The translations under genes and the position numbers were made by a program. Under the pieces are notes generated by a model. That model searched no databases and was not told where the DNA came from. It saw only the letters and a program-made list of their open reading frames with translations. DNA of 64,000 nucleotides from Pseudomonas mosselii (GTDB lineage: Bacteria; Pseudomonadota; Gammaproteobacteria; Pseudomonadales; Pseudomonadaceae). Below are positions 36,206-46,469 of this stretch, one piece after another; position 1 is the stretch's first letter; the number at the start of each line of letters is the position of its first letter. The stretch covers positions 682,001 to 746,000 of the forward strand of contig NZ_VAUO01000002.1 of NCBI RefSeq assembly GCF_005796105.1, read 5' to 3'.

Positions 36206-37093
36206 TCAGCGCGCGTAGGTCATCAGCACATCGGCTGCGGTCTGGCTGTCCACCCCCATCATCACGCTCAAGGCTGTGACGAGGAGAATGGAGAAACCAA
36301 ACACTTTGCGCGCCCACTTGCTGTCGTCCTCGGCCTTGTAGCCGCCCCAGGCCATGTACAGCCAGTACAGGCCCATGGCAGCGGCGACGGCGAGGTAACC
36401 CAGGCCGGCATAGCCACCCAAGGTCAGCATCAAGGTGGCGAGCACGAAGGCCAGCACGTACAGCACGATCTGCTTCTTCGCCGCCAGGATACCGCGCGCC
36501 ACCGGCAGGACCGGAATGTTGGCAGCGCTATAGTCCTTGAAGCGGAAGATCGCGATGGCGAAGCTGTGCGGCATCTGCCACAGGCTGAACATCACCAGCA
36601 GGGTCACGGCAGCCAGGTCGAAGCTGTTGCTCACGGCGCAGTAGCCAATCACCGGAGGCATGGCACCGGACAGGCTGCCAACCAAGGTGCCGTGCACCGA
36701 CTTACGTTTGAGCCACAGGCTGTAGAAGCCGACGTAGACGATGAACCCAACCAGCGCACAGAACGCCGCCAGCGGGTTGGCCTGGACATACAGCAGGCTG
36801 AAGCCCGCCACCCCGAGCAGGGTGGCGTAGACCAGCGCGAGGGTCAGCGACATGCCGCCCTGCACCATGACGCGGTTCTTGGTGCGCTCCATCTTGTGGT
36901 CGATGTCACGGTCGATGCAGTTGTTGAACACGCACCCGGACGCCACCACCAGCGAAGTACCGATCACCACTGCCAGGAACAGGGCGAAGTCCACATGGCC
37001 CTTCGAGGCAAGGAAGAAGCCGCCTGCCACGGAAAGCACGTTACCGAAAATGATCCCCGGTTTGGTGATTTGGATAAAGTGCTTAACGGACAT
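36206..37093 (-). CDS. cyoE: protoheme IX farnesyltransferase (haem O synthase)
   Basis: Makes haem O for the bo3 oxidase by farnesylating haem B. 295-aa UbiA-type prenyltransferase with about eight to nine TM helices. The aspartate-rich site is [19 protein letters not shown]. The second polar loop, around [19 protein letters not shown], follows WQMPHSFA. Last gene of the cyoABCDE operon, 11 bp after cyoD. Confidence 0.95.
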   Translation of the reverse strand: MSVKHFIQITKPGIIFGNVLSVAGGFFLASKGHVDFALFLAVVIGTSLVVASGCVFNNCIDRDIDHKMERTKNRVMVQGGMSLTLALVYATLLGVAGFSLLYVQANPLAAFCALVGFIVYVGFYSLWLKRKSVHGTLVGSLSGAMPPVIGYCAVSNSFDLAAVTLLVMFSLWQMPHSFAIAIFRFKDYSAANIPVLPVARGILAAKKQIVLYVLAFVLATLMLTLGGYAGLGYLAVAAAMGLYWLYMAWGGYKAEDDSKWARKVFGFSILLVTALSVMMGVDSQTAADVLMTYAR

Positions 37094-37104
37094 GCAGGCT
37101 TACC

Positions 37105-37437
37105 TCACTTGGCCATCATTTCGAAGTGGATGCTGAACATGATCCACAGCGACAGGCCGACCAACAGAGCGATCACCAAAGTGGTGAACAGGAACGTCGA
37201 CACGTTGGAACGCTGCTCTTTCGAGCGATCCATGTGCAGGAAGTAGACGAGGTGTACTACTACCTGGATGACGGCCATGGCCACCACGATCAGAACGGTC
37301 AGGTTCTTCGGCAGGCTTGGGAACATCACCAGGCCAAACGGGATCGCGGTCAGGATGATCGACAGTACGAAGCCGATCATGTAGGACTTCACGCTGCCGT
37401 GATTGCCTTCGTGATGAGTGTCGTGTGCGCTAGCCAT
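37105..37437 (-). CDS. cyoD: cytochrome o ubiquinol oxidase subunit IV
   Basis: 110 aa with three TM helices (MIGFVLSIILTAIPFGLVMF, LIVVAMAVIQVVVHLVYFLHM, FLFTTLVIALLVGLSLWIMF), the standard CyoD layout; it assists CuB insertion and assembly. The His-rich N-terminus (HDTHHEGNHG) is typical. Its ATG overlaps the cyoC stop by one base (TAATG). Confidence 0.95.
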   Translation of the reverse strand: MASAHDTHHEGNHGSVKSYMIGFVLSIILTAIPFGLVMFPSLPKNLTVLIVVAMAVIQVVVHLVYFLHMDRSKEQRSNVSTFLFTTLVIALLVGLSLWIMFSIHFEMMAK

Positions 37438-38060
37438 TACAGAACCCCCAGCAGGTAGACGACGGTGAATACGCAGATCCAGACCACGTCCAGGAAGTGC
37501 CAGAACAGGCTCAGGCAGCTCATGCGGGTCTTGGCGGTCGGCGTGATGCCGTGCTTGTTGATCTGATACATCATGACCGACATCCAGATCAGACCGGCAG
37601 TCACGTGCAGACCGTGGGTACCGACCAGCGCGAAGAACGCCGACAGGAAGCCACTGCGCTGCGGGCCGAAACCTTCTGCGACCAGGTGATGGAACTCGTA
37701 GATTTCCATCGCGATGAAGCCGGCACCGAACAGGAAGGTCACGGCCAACCAGCCCAGTACGCCTGCCTTGTTACCGGCGAACATCTTCAGCATGGCGAAG
37801 CCGAAGGTGATCGAGGACAGCAGCAGGAACGCGGTCTCAACCAGCACGAAGTCGAGCTGGAAGATGTCGTGACCCGACGGGCCGCCGGCAAAACTGCCGG
37901 ACAGCACCGCGTAGGTGGCGAAGAGCGACGCAAACAGGATGCAGTCGGTCATCAGGTAGAGCCAGAAACCGAGGACGGTCATCTGGCCCGAGTCGTGGTG
38001 GTGATCGTCGTGCCCATGGTCGTGACCATGTGCATCACCGTGCATTACTTGAGTGGACAT
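37437..38060 (-). CDS. cyoC: cytochrome o ubiquinol oxidase subunit III
   Basis: 207 aa, haem-copper oxidase subunit III with five TM helices. The His/Asp-rich N-terminus ([19 protein letters not shown]) precedes [35 protein letters not shown] and [19 protein letters not shown] are typical. Lies 3 bp after cyoB. Confidence 0.96.
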   Translation of the reverse strand: MSTQVMHGDAHGHDHGHDDHHHDSGQMTVLGFWLYLMTDCILFASLFATYAVLSGSFAGGPSGHDIFQLDFVLVETAFLLLSSITFGFAMLKMFAGNKAGVLGWLAVTFLFGAGFIAMEIYEFHHLVAEGFGPQRSGFLSAFFALVGTHGLHVTAGLIWMSVMMYQINKHGITPTAKTRMSCLSLFWHFLDVVWICVFTVVYLLGVL

Positions 38061-38063
38061 TGA

Positions 38064-40082
38064 TTACACCCGTTCAAACGATTCGACACGTGCGCCGGCA
38101 GGCAGAGCACCTGCTTGAGCCAGCGCTTTCATGCGCTCGCCCTCGATGCGCGCCACTTCTTCGGCCGGCACCATGTAGCCCTGGTCGTCACGCGCAGCGT
38201 GGCGAACGAAGACCGCGATGGTCGCGACCAGGCTCGCGCCAACCAGCCACCAGATGTGCCAGATGAAGGCGAAGCCGAACACGGTCAGGAACAGACCCAT
38301 GAACAGGCCGGTAGCAGTGTTGCTCGGCATGTGGATCGCTTCGTACTTGGCAGGCGCCTTGTAGGCAGCACCGGCTTGCTTGGCTTCGTGCCAGGCGTCC
38401 AGACCAACGTGTTCTGGCATGTGAGCAAAGTTGTAGAACGGAGGTGGCGACGAAGTCGACCATTCCAGGGTACGACCGCCCCATGGGTCGCCGGTCACGT
38501 CCAGGTTCTGCTTGCGGTCGCGGACCGACACGTAGATCTGGATCAGCTGGCAAGCGATACCGAACAGGATCAGCACGGCGCCGACGACGGCCACGTACAG
38601 GTAGGGTTCCCACAGCGGGTTGTCGGAGTGGTTCAGGCGACGAGTCATGCCCATGAAGCCCAGCGCGTACAGCGGCATGAATGCCACGTAGAAGCCGGAG
38701 ATCCAGAACCAGAAGGCAGCCTTGCCCCACTTCTCGTTCAGGGTGAAGCCGAAGGCTTTCGGGAACCAGAAGGAGAAACCAGCGATGTAGCCGAAGACCG
38801 CGCCACCGATGATTACGTTGTGGAAGTGAGCGATCACGAACAGGCTGTTGTGCAGGACGAAGTCAGCACCTGGAACGGCCAGCAGAACGCCGGTCATACC
38901 ACCGATCGAGAAGGTGACCATGAAGCCCAGGGTCCACATGATCGGCGCGGTGAAACGCAGACGGCCCTGGTAGATGGTGAACAGCCAGTTGAACAGCTTC
39001 ACACCGGTCGGAATGGAGATCAGCATCGTCGCCAGGCCGAAGAAGGTGTTGACGCTGGCGCCGGCACCCATGGTGAAGAAGTGGTGCAGCCAGACCGCGA
39101 AGCCGAGCACGGCAATCGCGCCCGAGGCGTAGATCATCGAGTGGTGACCGAACAGGCGCTTGCCTGCGAAGGTCGAGGTGACTTCCGAGAACACACCGAA
39201 GGCCGGCAGGATCAGGATGTAAACCTCAGGGTGACCCCATGCCCAGAACAGGTTGACGTACATCATCGGGTTCCCACCAAGCTCGTTGGTGAAGATGTGG
39301 AAGTCCAGATAACGGTCAACGGTCAGCAGGGCCAGTGCAGCAGTCAGGATCGGGAACGAAGCGACGATCAGCACGTTGGCCCAGGTGCAGGTCCAGGTGA
39401 AGATCGGCATGTCCATCAGCTTCATGCCAGGGGCGCGCATCTTCATCACGGTGACGAGGAAGTTCACGCCGGTCAGTGTCGTACCCAGGCCTGAGAGCTG
39501 TAGCGCCCAGATGTAGTAGTCGACACCCACCCCAGGACTGTACTGAATACCCGCGAGCGGCGGATAGGCAACCCAGCCGGTCTTGGCGAATTCACCAACG
39601 CCCAGCGAGATGTTGACCAGCAGCACGCCTGCCAGCAGCAGGTAGAAGCTCAGGGAGTTCAGGAACGGGAAGGCAACGTCACGTGCACCGATCTGCAGAG
39701 GAACAGCAAGGTTCATCAGGCCGGTGAAGAACGGCATCGCCATGAAGATGATCATGATCACACCATGCGCGGTGAAGATCTGGTCATAGTGTTCAGGCGG
39801 CAGATAGCCTTCGGAGCCACCGGTGGCGGCGGCCAGCTGGGTACGCATCATGATGGCGTCGGCGAAGCCGCGCAGCAGCATGACCATCGCGACGATGATG
39901 TACATCACGCCGATTTTCTTGTGGTCGACAGTGGTCAACCACTCGGTCCACAAGTAGGTCCACTTGCGGAAATAGGTGATGGCACCAACGACGGCGATAC
40001 CACCGAGCGCGATCATGGCAAGCGTCACCATGACTATCGGCTCGTGATAGGGTATCGCCTCCAGGCTTAATTTACCGAACAT
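38064..40082 (-). CDS. cyoB: cytochrome o ubiquinol oxidase subunit I
   Basis: 672-aa catalytic subunit of the quinol oxidase that reduces O2 and pumps protons. It contains the haem-copper ligand segments: [15 protein letters not shown] (low-spin haem His), [17 protein letters not shown] (CuB His and crosslinked Tyr), HHFFTMGA (CuB His pair), and [12 protein letters not shown] (haem ligands). The proton-channel residues around the WAWGHPE glutamate are intact. Second gene of the operon. Confidence 0.97.
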   Translation of the reverse strand: MFGKLSLEAIPYHEPIVMVTLAMIALGGIAVVGAITYFRKWTYLWTEWLTTVDHKKIGVMYIIVAMVMLLRGFADAIMMRTQLAAATGGSEGYLPPEHYDQIFTAHGVIMIIFMAMPFFTGLMNLAVPLQIGARDVAFPFLNSLSFYLLLAGVLLVNISLGVGEFAKTGWVAYPPLAGIQYSPGVGVDYYIWALQLSGLGTTLTGVNFLVTVMKMRAPGMKLMDMPIFTWTCTWANVLIVASFPILTAALALLTVDRYLDFHIFTNELGGNPMMYVNLFWAWGHPEVYILILPAFGVFSEVTSTFAGKRLFGHHSMIYASGAIAVLGFAVWLHHFFTMGAGASVNTFFGLATMLISIPTGVKLFNWLFTIYQGRLRFTAPIMWTLGFMVTFSIGGMTGVLLAVPGADFVLHNSLFVIAHFHNVIIGGAVFGYIAGFSFWFPKAFGFTLNEKWGKAAFWFWISGFYVAFMPLYALGFMGMTRRLNHSDNPLWEPYLYVAVVGAVLILFGIACQLIQIYVSVRDRKQNLDVTGDPWGGRTLEWSTSSPPPFYNFAHMPEHVGLDAWHEAKQAGAAYKAPAKYEAIHMPSNTATGLFMGLFLTVFGFAFIWHIWWLVGASLVATIAVFVRHAARDDQGYMVPAEEVARIEGERMKALAQAGALPAGARVESFERV

Positions 40083-40085
40083 CTC

Positions 40086-41030
40086 TTACTCCTCTGCACC
40101 GGCAGCTGGTTGCACACTCGATTCCACACCGTGGGTAGTGGCCAGATCTTTGCTGCCAGCTTCTTCGTGGACCGGCTTGCCGCGGTTCATGCCTTCGTAC
40201 TTGTCGACGATGGTCTGGAACAGCTCAGCTGGCGCCTCGCTGTACAGCGCGACTGGGTTGTATTCGCTAGGCTTGGCCAGGGCTTCGTACTCGGCCTTGC
40301 CCAGTTTCAACGGCGACTGCTTCACTTCGGCGACCCACTTGTCGAAGTCTTCCTGGGAAGTAGCAGTAGCCTTGAATTTCATGCCGGTGAAGCCGGCGCC
40401 GCTGTAGTTGGCGGAGATACCGTCGAACTCACCGTTCTCGTTGGCGATCAGGTGCAGTTTGGTGGTCATGCCGGCCATGGCGTAGATCTGGCCGCCCAGG
40501 CCCGGGATGAAGAACGAGTTCATCACGGCGTCGGAGGTCACACGGAAGTTGACCGGGACGTTGGCTGGGAAGTTGATCTTGTTGACCGTGGCGATACCCT
40601 GCTCCGGGTAGATGAACAGCCACTTCCAGTCCAGTGCGACCACGTCGATCTGGATCGGCTTGACGTCCGAATCCAGCGGACGGTAAGGGTCCAGCTTGTG
40701 GGTGGAGTGGTAGGTGAAGTAGCCCAGGGCAATGATGATCAGGATCGGGATGATCCACACCGCGGCTTCAATCTTGGTCGAGTGCGACCAGTCCGGGGTG
40801 TAGGTGGCAGCCTTGTTGGAAGCACGGTACTTCCAGGCGAACGCCAGGGTCATGATGATGACGGGCACGACCACCAGCAGCATCAGGCCGGTGGCGATCA
40901 GGATCAGGTTCTTCTGCTCAATGCCCACCTGGCCCTTCGGATCGAGCAGGGTCCAGTTGCACCCACTGAGTAAAAGCATGCCTAAAAAGGGCAATATGCC
41001 AAACAGTCTGGGGTAACGCTTTTTACTCAT
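40086..41030 (-). CDS. cyoA: cytochrome o ubiquinol oxidase subunit II
   Basis: 314-aa lipoprotein subunit. Lipobox LLLSGC with Cys24 as the lipid attachment site. Two TM helices ([20 protein letters not shown] and [18 protein letters not shown]) are followed by the periplasmic cupredoxin domain ([20 protein letters not shown], then [15 protein letters not shown]). CuA ligands are absent, as expected for a quinol rather than a cytochrome c oxidase. First gene of cyoABCDE. Confidence 0.96.
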   Translation of the reverse strand: MSKKRYPRLFGILPFLGMLLLSGCNWTLLDPKGQVGIEQKNLILIATGLMLLVVVPVIIMTLAFAWKYRASNKAATYTPDWSHSTKIEAAVWIIPILIIIALGYFTYHSTHKLDPYRPLDSDVKPIQIDVVALDWKWLFIYPEQGIATVNKINFPANVPVNFRVTSDAVMNSFFIPGLGGQIYAMAGMTTKLHLIANENGEFDGISANYSGAGFTGMKFKATATSQEDFDKWVAEVKQSPLKLGKAEYEALAKPSEYNPVALYSEAPAELFQTIVDKYEGMNRGKPVHEEAGSKDLATTHGVESSVQPAAGAEE

Positions 41031-41359
41031 CTCACGACCTCTAGATCAGCTTGCTTCAATGCAATTTGTGTTTTGGTAGCCAACACTTCGTCCTGCCAAG
41101 TGCGGCACTGCGCGCCCGTACTGGCTCCTGCCCGTGGTCTGACTGCAGGACCTTGGCGTCGAAGCGCGGTAGCGGTGCGTATGGTTTCGTAGGCAACAGG
41201 CCTGTACTTCAGACCAAGTCCATTTGGTGCGGGAAAACGCGGAGGGGGGTCCGCCCGGTATCGCCGTTGGGCGAAACTTGACGAAGTCAGCAAAAGGGAG
41301 CGCTGCGGCTTCCTTCAATCCTGCGACTTGCAAGCAGTGCCGAACGGAAATTGGGGGCG

Positions 41360-41388
41360 ATTGTAGTGAGGTCGCCCACCATTGACTA
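41360..41388 (-). promoter_or_regulatory. candidate sigma-70 promoter of cyoABCDE
   Basis: Read on the minus strand: -35 TAGTCA (41388-41383) and -10 TACAAT (41365-41360), 17 bp apart. This would give a 5' leader of about 320 nt before cyoA. Hexamer matches are moderate; spacing is ideal. No gene is supported in the whole 41031-41590 gap. Confidence 0.45.
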
Positions 41389-41511
41389 TGACTTATTGCG
41401 CAACAGTCTTTTACAGAATACGTAACAATACTGGTCAAAAAATCAACTTCGCGACAGTTTGTCGCACCCCGTCCAATAGCCCTCAAACCCGCATTGCGCA
41501 AGGCCTGAAGC

Positions 41512-41525
41512 TTGATGCTGATCAA
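41512..41525. promoter_or_regulatory. Anr/FNR box upstream of cyo
   Basis: TTGATGCTGATCAA is a perfect match to the TTGAT-N4-ATCAA consensus of the oxygen-sensing regulator Anr. It lies between the dsbB stop and the cyo promoter region, about 480 bp before cyoA and about 150 bp upstream of the candidate promoter. Confidence 0.7.
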
Positions 41526-41590
41526 TTATTCGACAGGGTTCGCGCCTTCTCTCTCACTGCAATAGACCTGGGTCAAAAAAGAACTTTGGT

Positions 41591-42097
41591 CTAAGCCTGA
41601 CGACGGTTGCGGTAGATCCCCAAGGGCACCAGCGCCGCAGTCAGTACGAAAGCCACCAATGCCCATTGCGCGAGCGAAAGCCCCAGGATCGGCGGGTACG
41701 GCGTCGAGCAGAAACCGTCGACCTGGAATGCCAGCGGCCACAGCTTGGCCAGCGGCAGGTCGTCGACGATCGGTTGCAGTGTATCGATGCCGCAGCTGAC
41801 CATCGGGTTGGCGAGTATATACACATGGTTGCCAGCCGCAATGATTCCCCCAACGGCACTGAGCACGACCAGCGCCTCAAAGAAGGTCAGGCTGCGTCGC
41901 CCCGGCATGGCAGCGGCCAGGAACGCGAAGATCGCGATGAACAACAGGGCGTAGCGCTGCAGGATGCACAGCGGGCACGGAGCCTCACCCAGCACCACCT
42001 GCATGTACAACGCACCGCCGATCAGCGCCAGACAGATCAGGCCCAGTAGCACCAGGAAGCGCCGTTCGCGGTTCAGGCGCGATGAGAGTTCGTTCAT
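41591..42097 (-). CDS. dsbB: disulfide bond formation protein DsbB
   Basis: 168-aa inner-membrane quinone reductase that reoxidises DsbA. Four TM helices. The first periplasmic loop has the redox pair C41-P-L-C44 (APCPLCILQRYA). The second loop carries C102 (SCG) and C130 (GFCST). Upstream of cyo and in the same direction. Electrons from DsbB enter the quinone pool that Cyo oxidises, which makes the neighbourhood sensible. Confidence 0.95.
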   Translation of the reverse strand: MNELSSRLNRERRFLVLLGLICLALIGGALYMQVVLGEAPCPLCILQRYALLFIAIFAFLAAAMPGRRSLTFFEALVVLSAVGGIIAAGNHVYILANPMVSCGIDTLQPIVDDLPLAKLWPLAFQVDGFCSTPYPPILGLSLAQWALVAFVLTAALVPLGIYRNRRQA

Positions 42098-42441
42098 AGC
42101 CGATTCCTTCGATGGAGAGTGGCAGCGCAGGCTGCCCGACGGGCGCCAAGTCTACACGCTGGATCAAACAGGGAAAGCGTCGAAGAAAGGCATACGCGGC
42201 TATCCACCGATGCTCTAGGACCGGATAGGCCGGTTTCGGTTCACTGCTCAGCCTGAAAAAACACCCCAGCCCACGCCTGGGACAAGGGCAAGCCCCTCGA
42301 CAATCGGAAGTGAAGGATAACCTGATTAATGCAGGATTAAAGATGAAGGAAGGTGTAACCGCGTTCATCTCTTTTGCTATATAGAAGAAGCGGCCTAAAC
42401 CCTCGCGGTGCACCTAGGCGCACCGCGAGAGGCAGAGCACG
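42098..42441. other. intergenic between hmp and dsbB, with hairpin
   Basis: No gene can be supported. A perfect 10-bp hairpin (CTCGCGGTGC 42402-42411 / GCACCGCGAG 42420-42429) lies 13 bp after the hmp stop and probably ends hmp transcripts, although no T-tract follows. The AT-richer stretch at 42300-42390 contains a 24-codon GTG-started frame (42310-42384) without homology or a clear ribosome site. Confidence 0.5.
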
Positions 42442-43620
42442 TTACACCAAAGCCGCCGCTGGCCCGAAGAATTCATAGCGGCTCTGCCCTGGCGGCACGC
42501 CAATCGCCTTCAGGTGGCGCTTGATCGCGGCCATGAAACCCTTCGGCCCGAGGAAGTACACCTGTACATCACGCTCGCGTGGCAGCCACTCGGCCAGCAG
42601 TTCCTGATTCAGCACGCCCAGCGCATCGGCATGCTGGCTGCCGTCATCCTCGGCATAACAATAGAAGCGCTTGAGCTGTGGATGCCGCGCCGCCAGTTCA
42701 TCGACCCAGTCACCGAAAGCGTGCACCGCGCCATTGCGCGCACAATGAATGAAATGCACCGGGCGTGTGGTCTTGAGCGCCGCCTCCAGCATCGCCAGGG
42801 TCGGGGTGATGCCCACGCCACCACTGATCAGCACTAGCGGCTTGTCACCGGCCGCCAGGGTGAAGTCACCGGCCGGTGGGAATAGTTGCAGGGTATCGCC
42901 CACCTTCAACGCATCATGCAGGTAGTTGGACACCTTGCCTCCCGGCTCGCGCTTGACGCTGATGCGGTACTGCACACCGTCGCACAGCGCCGACAGCGAG
43001 TAGTTGCGCCGCTGCTCCTGGCCATCGACGAACAATTGCAGGCCGATGTATTGACCAGGCTCGGCCTTGAGCACGGGTTGGCCGTCGACTGGCGCGAAAT
43101 AGAACGAGACGATCTCGCAGCTTTCCACCTCGCGGCGCACCAGACGGAATTCGCGGGTGCCGCGCCAACCACCGAGCGCCTGCGCCTTCTGTTGGTAAAG
43201 GCTCTCTTCAGCGCCAATGAGGATATCGGCCAACTGGCCGTAGGCGGCGCCCCAGGCGTCGATCACTTCGGGGGTGGCGATGTCCTTGCCCAGCACTTCC
43301 TCGATGGCCCGCAACAGGCAACTGCCGACGATCGGGTAGTGCTCGGGCAGGATCTGCAAGGCCACATGCTTGTTGATGATCTGCCCAACCAGCCCACCGA
43401 GCTGATCGAGCTGGTCGATGTGCCGGGCGTACATCAACACGCCGTTGGCCAAGGCACGCGGCTGGTCACCACTGGCCTGGTGCGCCTGGTTGAACAGCGG
43501 TCGCACCTCGGGGTGCTCGTTGAGCATCATCTTGTAGAAATGCGTGGTCAGCGCCTCGCCACCGCTTTCCAGCAGGGGGACGGTGGCCTTGATGATTGCA
43601 CGTTGTTCGGCATTTAGCAT
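42442..43620 (-). CDS. hmp: flavohaemoglobin, nitric oxide dioxygenase
   Basis: 392-aa cytosolic enzyme converting NO plus O2 to nitrate. The globin domain (residues 1-140) has B10 Tyr29, distal Q53 and proximal His85 (NKHVALQI). It is followed by a ferredoxin-NADP reductase-like FAD domain (GQYIGLQLFVDGQEQRRNYSLS) and an NAD-binding domain (PLVLISGGVGITPTLAML, ending YEFFGPAA). The start at 43620 (MLNAEQRAI) is the conserved one; the upstream open frame is not coding. Divergent from norR, with NorR boxes between. Confidence 0.96.
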   Translation of the reverse strand: MLNAEQRAIIKATVPLLESGGEALTTHFYKMMLNEHPEVRPLFNQAHQASGDQPRALANGVLMYARHIDQLDQLGGLVGQIINKHVALQILPEHYPIVGSCLLRAIEEVLGKDIATPEVIDAWGAAYGQLADILIGAEESLYQQKAQALGGWRGTREFRLVRREVESCEIVSFYFAPVDGQPVLKAEPGQYIGLQLFVDGQEQRRNYSLSALCDGVQYRISVKREPGGKVSNYLHDALKVGDTLQLFPPAGDFTLAAGDKPLVLISGGVGITPTLAMLEAALKTTRPVHFIHCARNGAVHAFGDWVDELAARHPQLKRFYCYAEDDGSQHADALGVLNQELLAEWLPRERDVQVYFLGPKGFMAAIKRHLKAIGVPPGQSRYEFFGPAAALV

Positions 43621-43655
43621 TGCAACGACTCCTGAGCCTTGGGCTTCGAATGGTT

Positions 43656-43682
43656 GCCTGAGGTATTTCAGCAATCGTGCCA
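43656..43682 (-). promoter_or_regulatory. possible sigma-54 promoter of hmp (weak -12)
   Basis: The minus strand carries TGGCACG (43682-43676), a perfect -24 element. At the -12 position the sequence is CTGAA rather than TTGCA, so the promoter is only half convincing. NorR-type activators need sigma-54, which is why it is noted. Confidence 0.35.
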
Positions 43683-43723
43683 AGTCAAAACACCAATGAA
43701 TTCGGGGCCTTGAGCGACAAGGT

Positions 43724-43760
43724 GTCAAAATGACAAGGCTACAGGTATAGTCATTAAGAC
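43724..43760. promoter_or_regulatory. two NorR enhancer boxes between hmp and norR
   Basis: GTCAAAATGAC (43724-43734) and GTCATTAAGAC (43750-43760) both fit the NorR core GT-N7-AC with an AT-rich centre, 26 bp apart. A weaker third copy, GTCAAAACACC, lies at 43684-43694. This matches the E. coli norR-norVW layout with three boxes. Confidence 0.65.
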
Positions 43761-43774
43761 CAATAGGAGTCATT

Positions 43775-45325
43775 ATGACTGCAAAGCCCCTGCTCACCGC
43801 CCTTCTGCCACTGGTCAGCGACTTGTCCCGCGACCTGCCCGACCAGGAGCGCTATCGCCGGCTACTGCAAGCCATGCGTGGCTTGCTGCCATGCGACGCC
43901 GCCGCGCTGCTGCGCCTGGACGGCGAGTGGCTGGTGCCACTGGCGGTAGACGGACTGTCAGCGGACACCCTGGGCAGGCGTTTTCGGATCAGCGAGCATC
44001 CGCGTTTCCAGATTTTGCTAAGCCGCCCCGAGCCCACGCGTTTTGCCAGTGACAGTCCGCTGCCAGATCCGTATGACGGCTTGGTCAGCGCAGCGCATGT
44101 GGACCTTGAAGTACACGACTGCATGGGCTGCCCGCTGATGGTCGACGAGCGGCCCTGGGGCCTGTTGACCCTCGACGCCCTCAGCCCCGGACAGTTCCAA
44201 CGTCTGGAGCTGGACGCGCTCCAGGCTTTCGCCAGCCTGGCAGCGGCCACCGTGACCGTGGCCGAGCGCATCGAGCACCTGGCCCTTCGCGTCGAAGACG
44301 CGCAACAGCGCGCGGAGGTCTACCGCCAGGCCAGCGGCCAGGACCGCGAACTGATCGGTCAAAGCAAGGCACACAAGCATGTGGTCGAAGAGCTGCGTCT
44401 GGTCGCTGGCAGCGACCTGACCGTGCTGATTACCGGCGAGACCGGCGTTGGCAAGGAGCTGGTGGCCCAGGCCCTGCACCGCGCCAGTCAACGTGCCGAC
44501 AAACCGCTGATCAGCCTGAACTGCGCCGCCCTGCCCGACACCCTGGTGGAGAGCGAGCTGTTCGGCCATGTGCGCGGCGCGTTCACCGGCGCCCACGGCG
44601 AACGTCGCGGCAAGTTCGAACTGGCCAACGGCGGCACGTTGTTCCTCGACGAAGTCGGCGAGCTACCCCTACCGGTCCAGGCCAAGCTGTTACGGGTGCT
44701 GCAAAGCGGCCAGCTGCAACGCTTGGGCTCGGATCGCGAACACCGGGTAGACGTGCGCCTGATCGCCGCCACCAACCGCGACCTGGCCGAAGAAGTGCGC
44801 AGCGGCCGCTTTCGCGCCGACTTCTATCACCGCCTCAGCGTCTACCCATTGCGGGTCCCGCCACTGCGCGAGCGTGGTCGTGACGTGCTGTTGCTGGCCG
44901 GCTATTTCCTGGAACAGAACCGCTCGCGCCTGGGGCTGGGAAGCCTGCGGTTATCCGCCGAAGCGCAGCACGCCTTGCAGGCCTACGACTGGCCGGGCAA
45001 CGTGCGCGAACTGGAACACCTGATCGGGCGCTCGGCACTCAAGGCGCTGGGACAACAGGCGCAGCGCCCAAAAATTCTGACCCTGGAAGCGGCAGACCTG
45101 GACCTGCGCAGTACGCCCTCCCCTGTATCGGCGCCCACCGCGCCGCCCTCAACCGCCGCCACATTGCCAACAGGCGGCCTGCGCGAGGCGTTGGATGCTT
45201 ATCAGCGCCAGGTAGTCCAAGCCTGCCTGCAACGCCATGGCGACAATTGGGCCGCAGCGGCGCGCGAGCTGGGGCTGGATCGCGCCAACCTGAACCGGCT
45301 GGCCAAGCGCCTGGGGCTACGCTGA
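43775..45325 (+). CDS. norR: NO-responsive sigma-54 activator NorR (FhpR)
   Basis: 516-aa enhancer-binding protein. The N-terminal GAF domain (about 20-170) carries the NorR non-haem iron region [10 protein letters not shown] with downstream H114 and C116 (VHDCMG). The AAA+ domain (about 190-420) has Walker A GETGVGKE (221-228), the sigma-54 loop GAFTGA (268-273) and [13 protein letters not shown] (Walker B). The C-terminal Fis-type HTH is [20 protein letters not shown]. Divergent from hmp, its evident target. It senses NO through the iron centre, as known for the family. Confidence 0.95.
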   Translation: MTAKPLLTALLPLVSDLSRDLPDQERYRRLLQAMRGLLPCDAAALLRLDGEWLVPLAVDGLSADTLGRRFRISEHPRFQILLSRPEPTRFASDSPLPDPYDGLVSAAHVDLEVHDCMGCPLMVDERPWGLLTLDALSPGQFQRLELDALQAFASLAAATVTVAERIEHLALRVEDAQQRAEVYRQASGQDRELIGQSKAHKHVVEELRLVAGSDLTVLITGETGVGKELVAQALHRASQRADKPLISLNCAALPDTLVESELFGHVRGAFTGAHGERRGKFELANGGTLFLDEVGELPLPVQAKLLRVLQSGQLQRLGSDREHRVDVRLIAATNRDLAEEVRSGRFRADFYHRLSVYPLRVPPLRERGRDVLLLAGYFLEQNRSRLGLGSLRLSAEAQHALQAYDWPGNVRELEHLIGRSALKALGQQAQRPKILTLEAADLDLRSTPSPVSAPTAPPSTAATLPTGGLREALDAYQRQVVQACLQRHGDNWAAAARELGLDRANLNRLAKRLGLR

Positions 45326-45481
45326 ACGGCGCTCGCCTAGCGCGGCCCCGACAGCAGACACGTACGTTGCAGGTGCGGCGCCGACGTCCCCCCGTTACGC
45401 TGGGTTACAAACTCATCTAAAGCACCGGCCGCACAGGCCGATAACCCGGCATACTCCCTTTTTCGGTAACGAAGGTCCCCC

Positions 45482-46381
45482 ATGGCCACGCAAAAAGCCC
45501 GCGCGGACTCGTTGTCCCTGCTGCTCTTCACCCTGCGCAGCGGCAAGCTGATGGCAATCAACTTGCTCAAGGTCAGCGAGATCATTCCCTGCCCGCCACT
45601 GACCAAGCTGCCCGAAGCCCACCCGCACGTCAAAGGCGTCGCCACCCTGCGCGGCAATTCGCTGTCGGTGATCGACCTGTCACGCGCCATCGGCGAAATG
45701 CCGCTGGCCGACCCGGACGGCGGCTGCCTGATCGTCACCGAGATCAGCCGCTCGCGCCAGGGTCTGCATGTGCAGGCGGTCAGCCGCATCGTCCATTGCC
45801 TGAGCACCGATATCAAGCCGCCACCGTTCGGTTCCGGCAACCGCTCGTTCATCACCGGCGTGACCCGGGTCGACAATACCTTGGTGCAGGTGCTGGACAT
45901 CGAGAAGGTGATCCACGGCATCGCTCCGCCCCATCACGAACCGCATCCAGGCGAGGTGAACGAAGAAGACGCAAGCCTGCTCGCGGCAGCCAACATCCTG
46001 GTGGTCGATGACAGCCAGGTGGCCCTGCAGCAATCGGTGCATACCCTGCGCAACCTGGGCCTGGAATGCCACACCGCGCGCAGCGCCAAGGATGCGATCA
46101 ACGTGCTGCTGGAGCTGCAAGGCACCGACAAGGAGATCAACATCATTGTCTCGGACATCGAAATGTCCGAAATGGACGGCTTTGCCTTCACTCGTACCCT
46201 GCGCGAAACCCCGGATTTCCAGCACCTGTACATCCTCCTGCACACTTCGCTGGACAGCGCCATGAGTGGCGACAAGGCCAAGGAGGCCGGTGCCAACGCC
46301 ATCCTGACCAAGTTCTCCTCGCCAGAGCTGACCGATTGCCTGGTGGTTGCCGCCAGGGCCGTGGTGTTCGCCGAACGCTGA
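45482..46381 (+). CDS. chemotaxis coupling protein CheV (CheW-REC)
   Basis: 299 aa. The N-terminal CheW-like domain (residues about 12-150: LFTLRSGKLMAINLLKVSEII, GVATLRGNSLSVIDL) couples receptors to CheA. The C-terminal receiver domain (170-297) has NILVVDDSQ, phosphoacceptor D225 (VSDIEMSEMDG), HTS and the conserved lysine of ILTKFSSPEL, so it should be phosphorylatable. GAAGG lies before the ATG. It stands alone, away from flagellar genes, as pseudomonad CheV copies often do. Confidence 0.93.
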   Translation: MATQKARADSLSLLLFTLRSGKLMAINLLKVSEIIPCPPLTKLPEAHPHVKGVATLRGNSLSVIDLSRAIGEMPLADPDGGCLIVTEISRSRQGLHVQAVSRIVHCLSTDIKPPPFGSGNRSFITGVTRVDNTLVQVLDIEKVIHGIAPPHHEPHPGEVNEEDASLLAAANILVVDDSQVALQQSVHTLRNLGLECHTARSAKDAINVLLELQGTDKEINIIVSDIEMSEMDGFAFTRTLRETPDFQHLYILLHTSLDSAMSGDKAKEAGANAILTKFSSPELTDCLVVAARAVVFAER

Positions 46382-46469
46382 TATATTCAGCGACAAACTC
46401 CCTGGCTTGATGCCGGGGAGCGTTCGGGCATAATTCGCACCCCTTGGATGTTCGACGGCGGTGCCGCTC

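Noticed and set aside
41046..41525. 159-codon minus-strand frame upstream of cyoA
   Set aside because: Cys/Trp/Arg-rich translation without family resemblance; it overlaps the cyo promoter region and has no ribosome site.
42310..42384. 24-codon GTG-started frame downstream of hmp
   Set aside because: Too short, with no homology or convincing Shine-Dalgarno; only noted in the intergenic entry.
43671..43682. TGGCAC...TTGC reading of the hmp promoter as a perfect sigma-54 site
   Set aside because: GG-to-GC spacing would be 7 bp instead of 10, so only the -24 half is acceptable.
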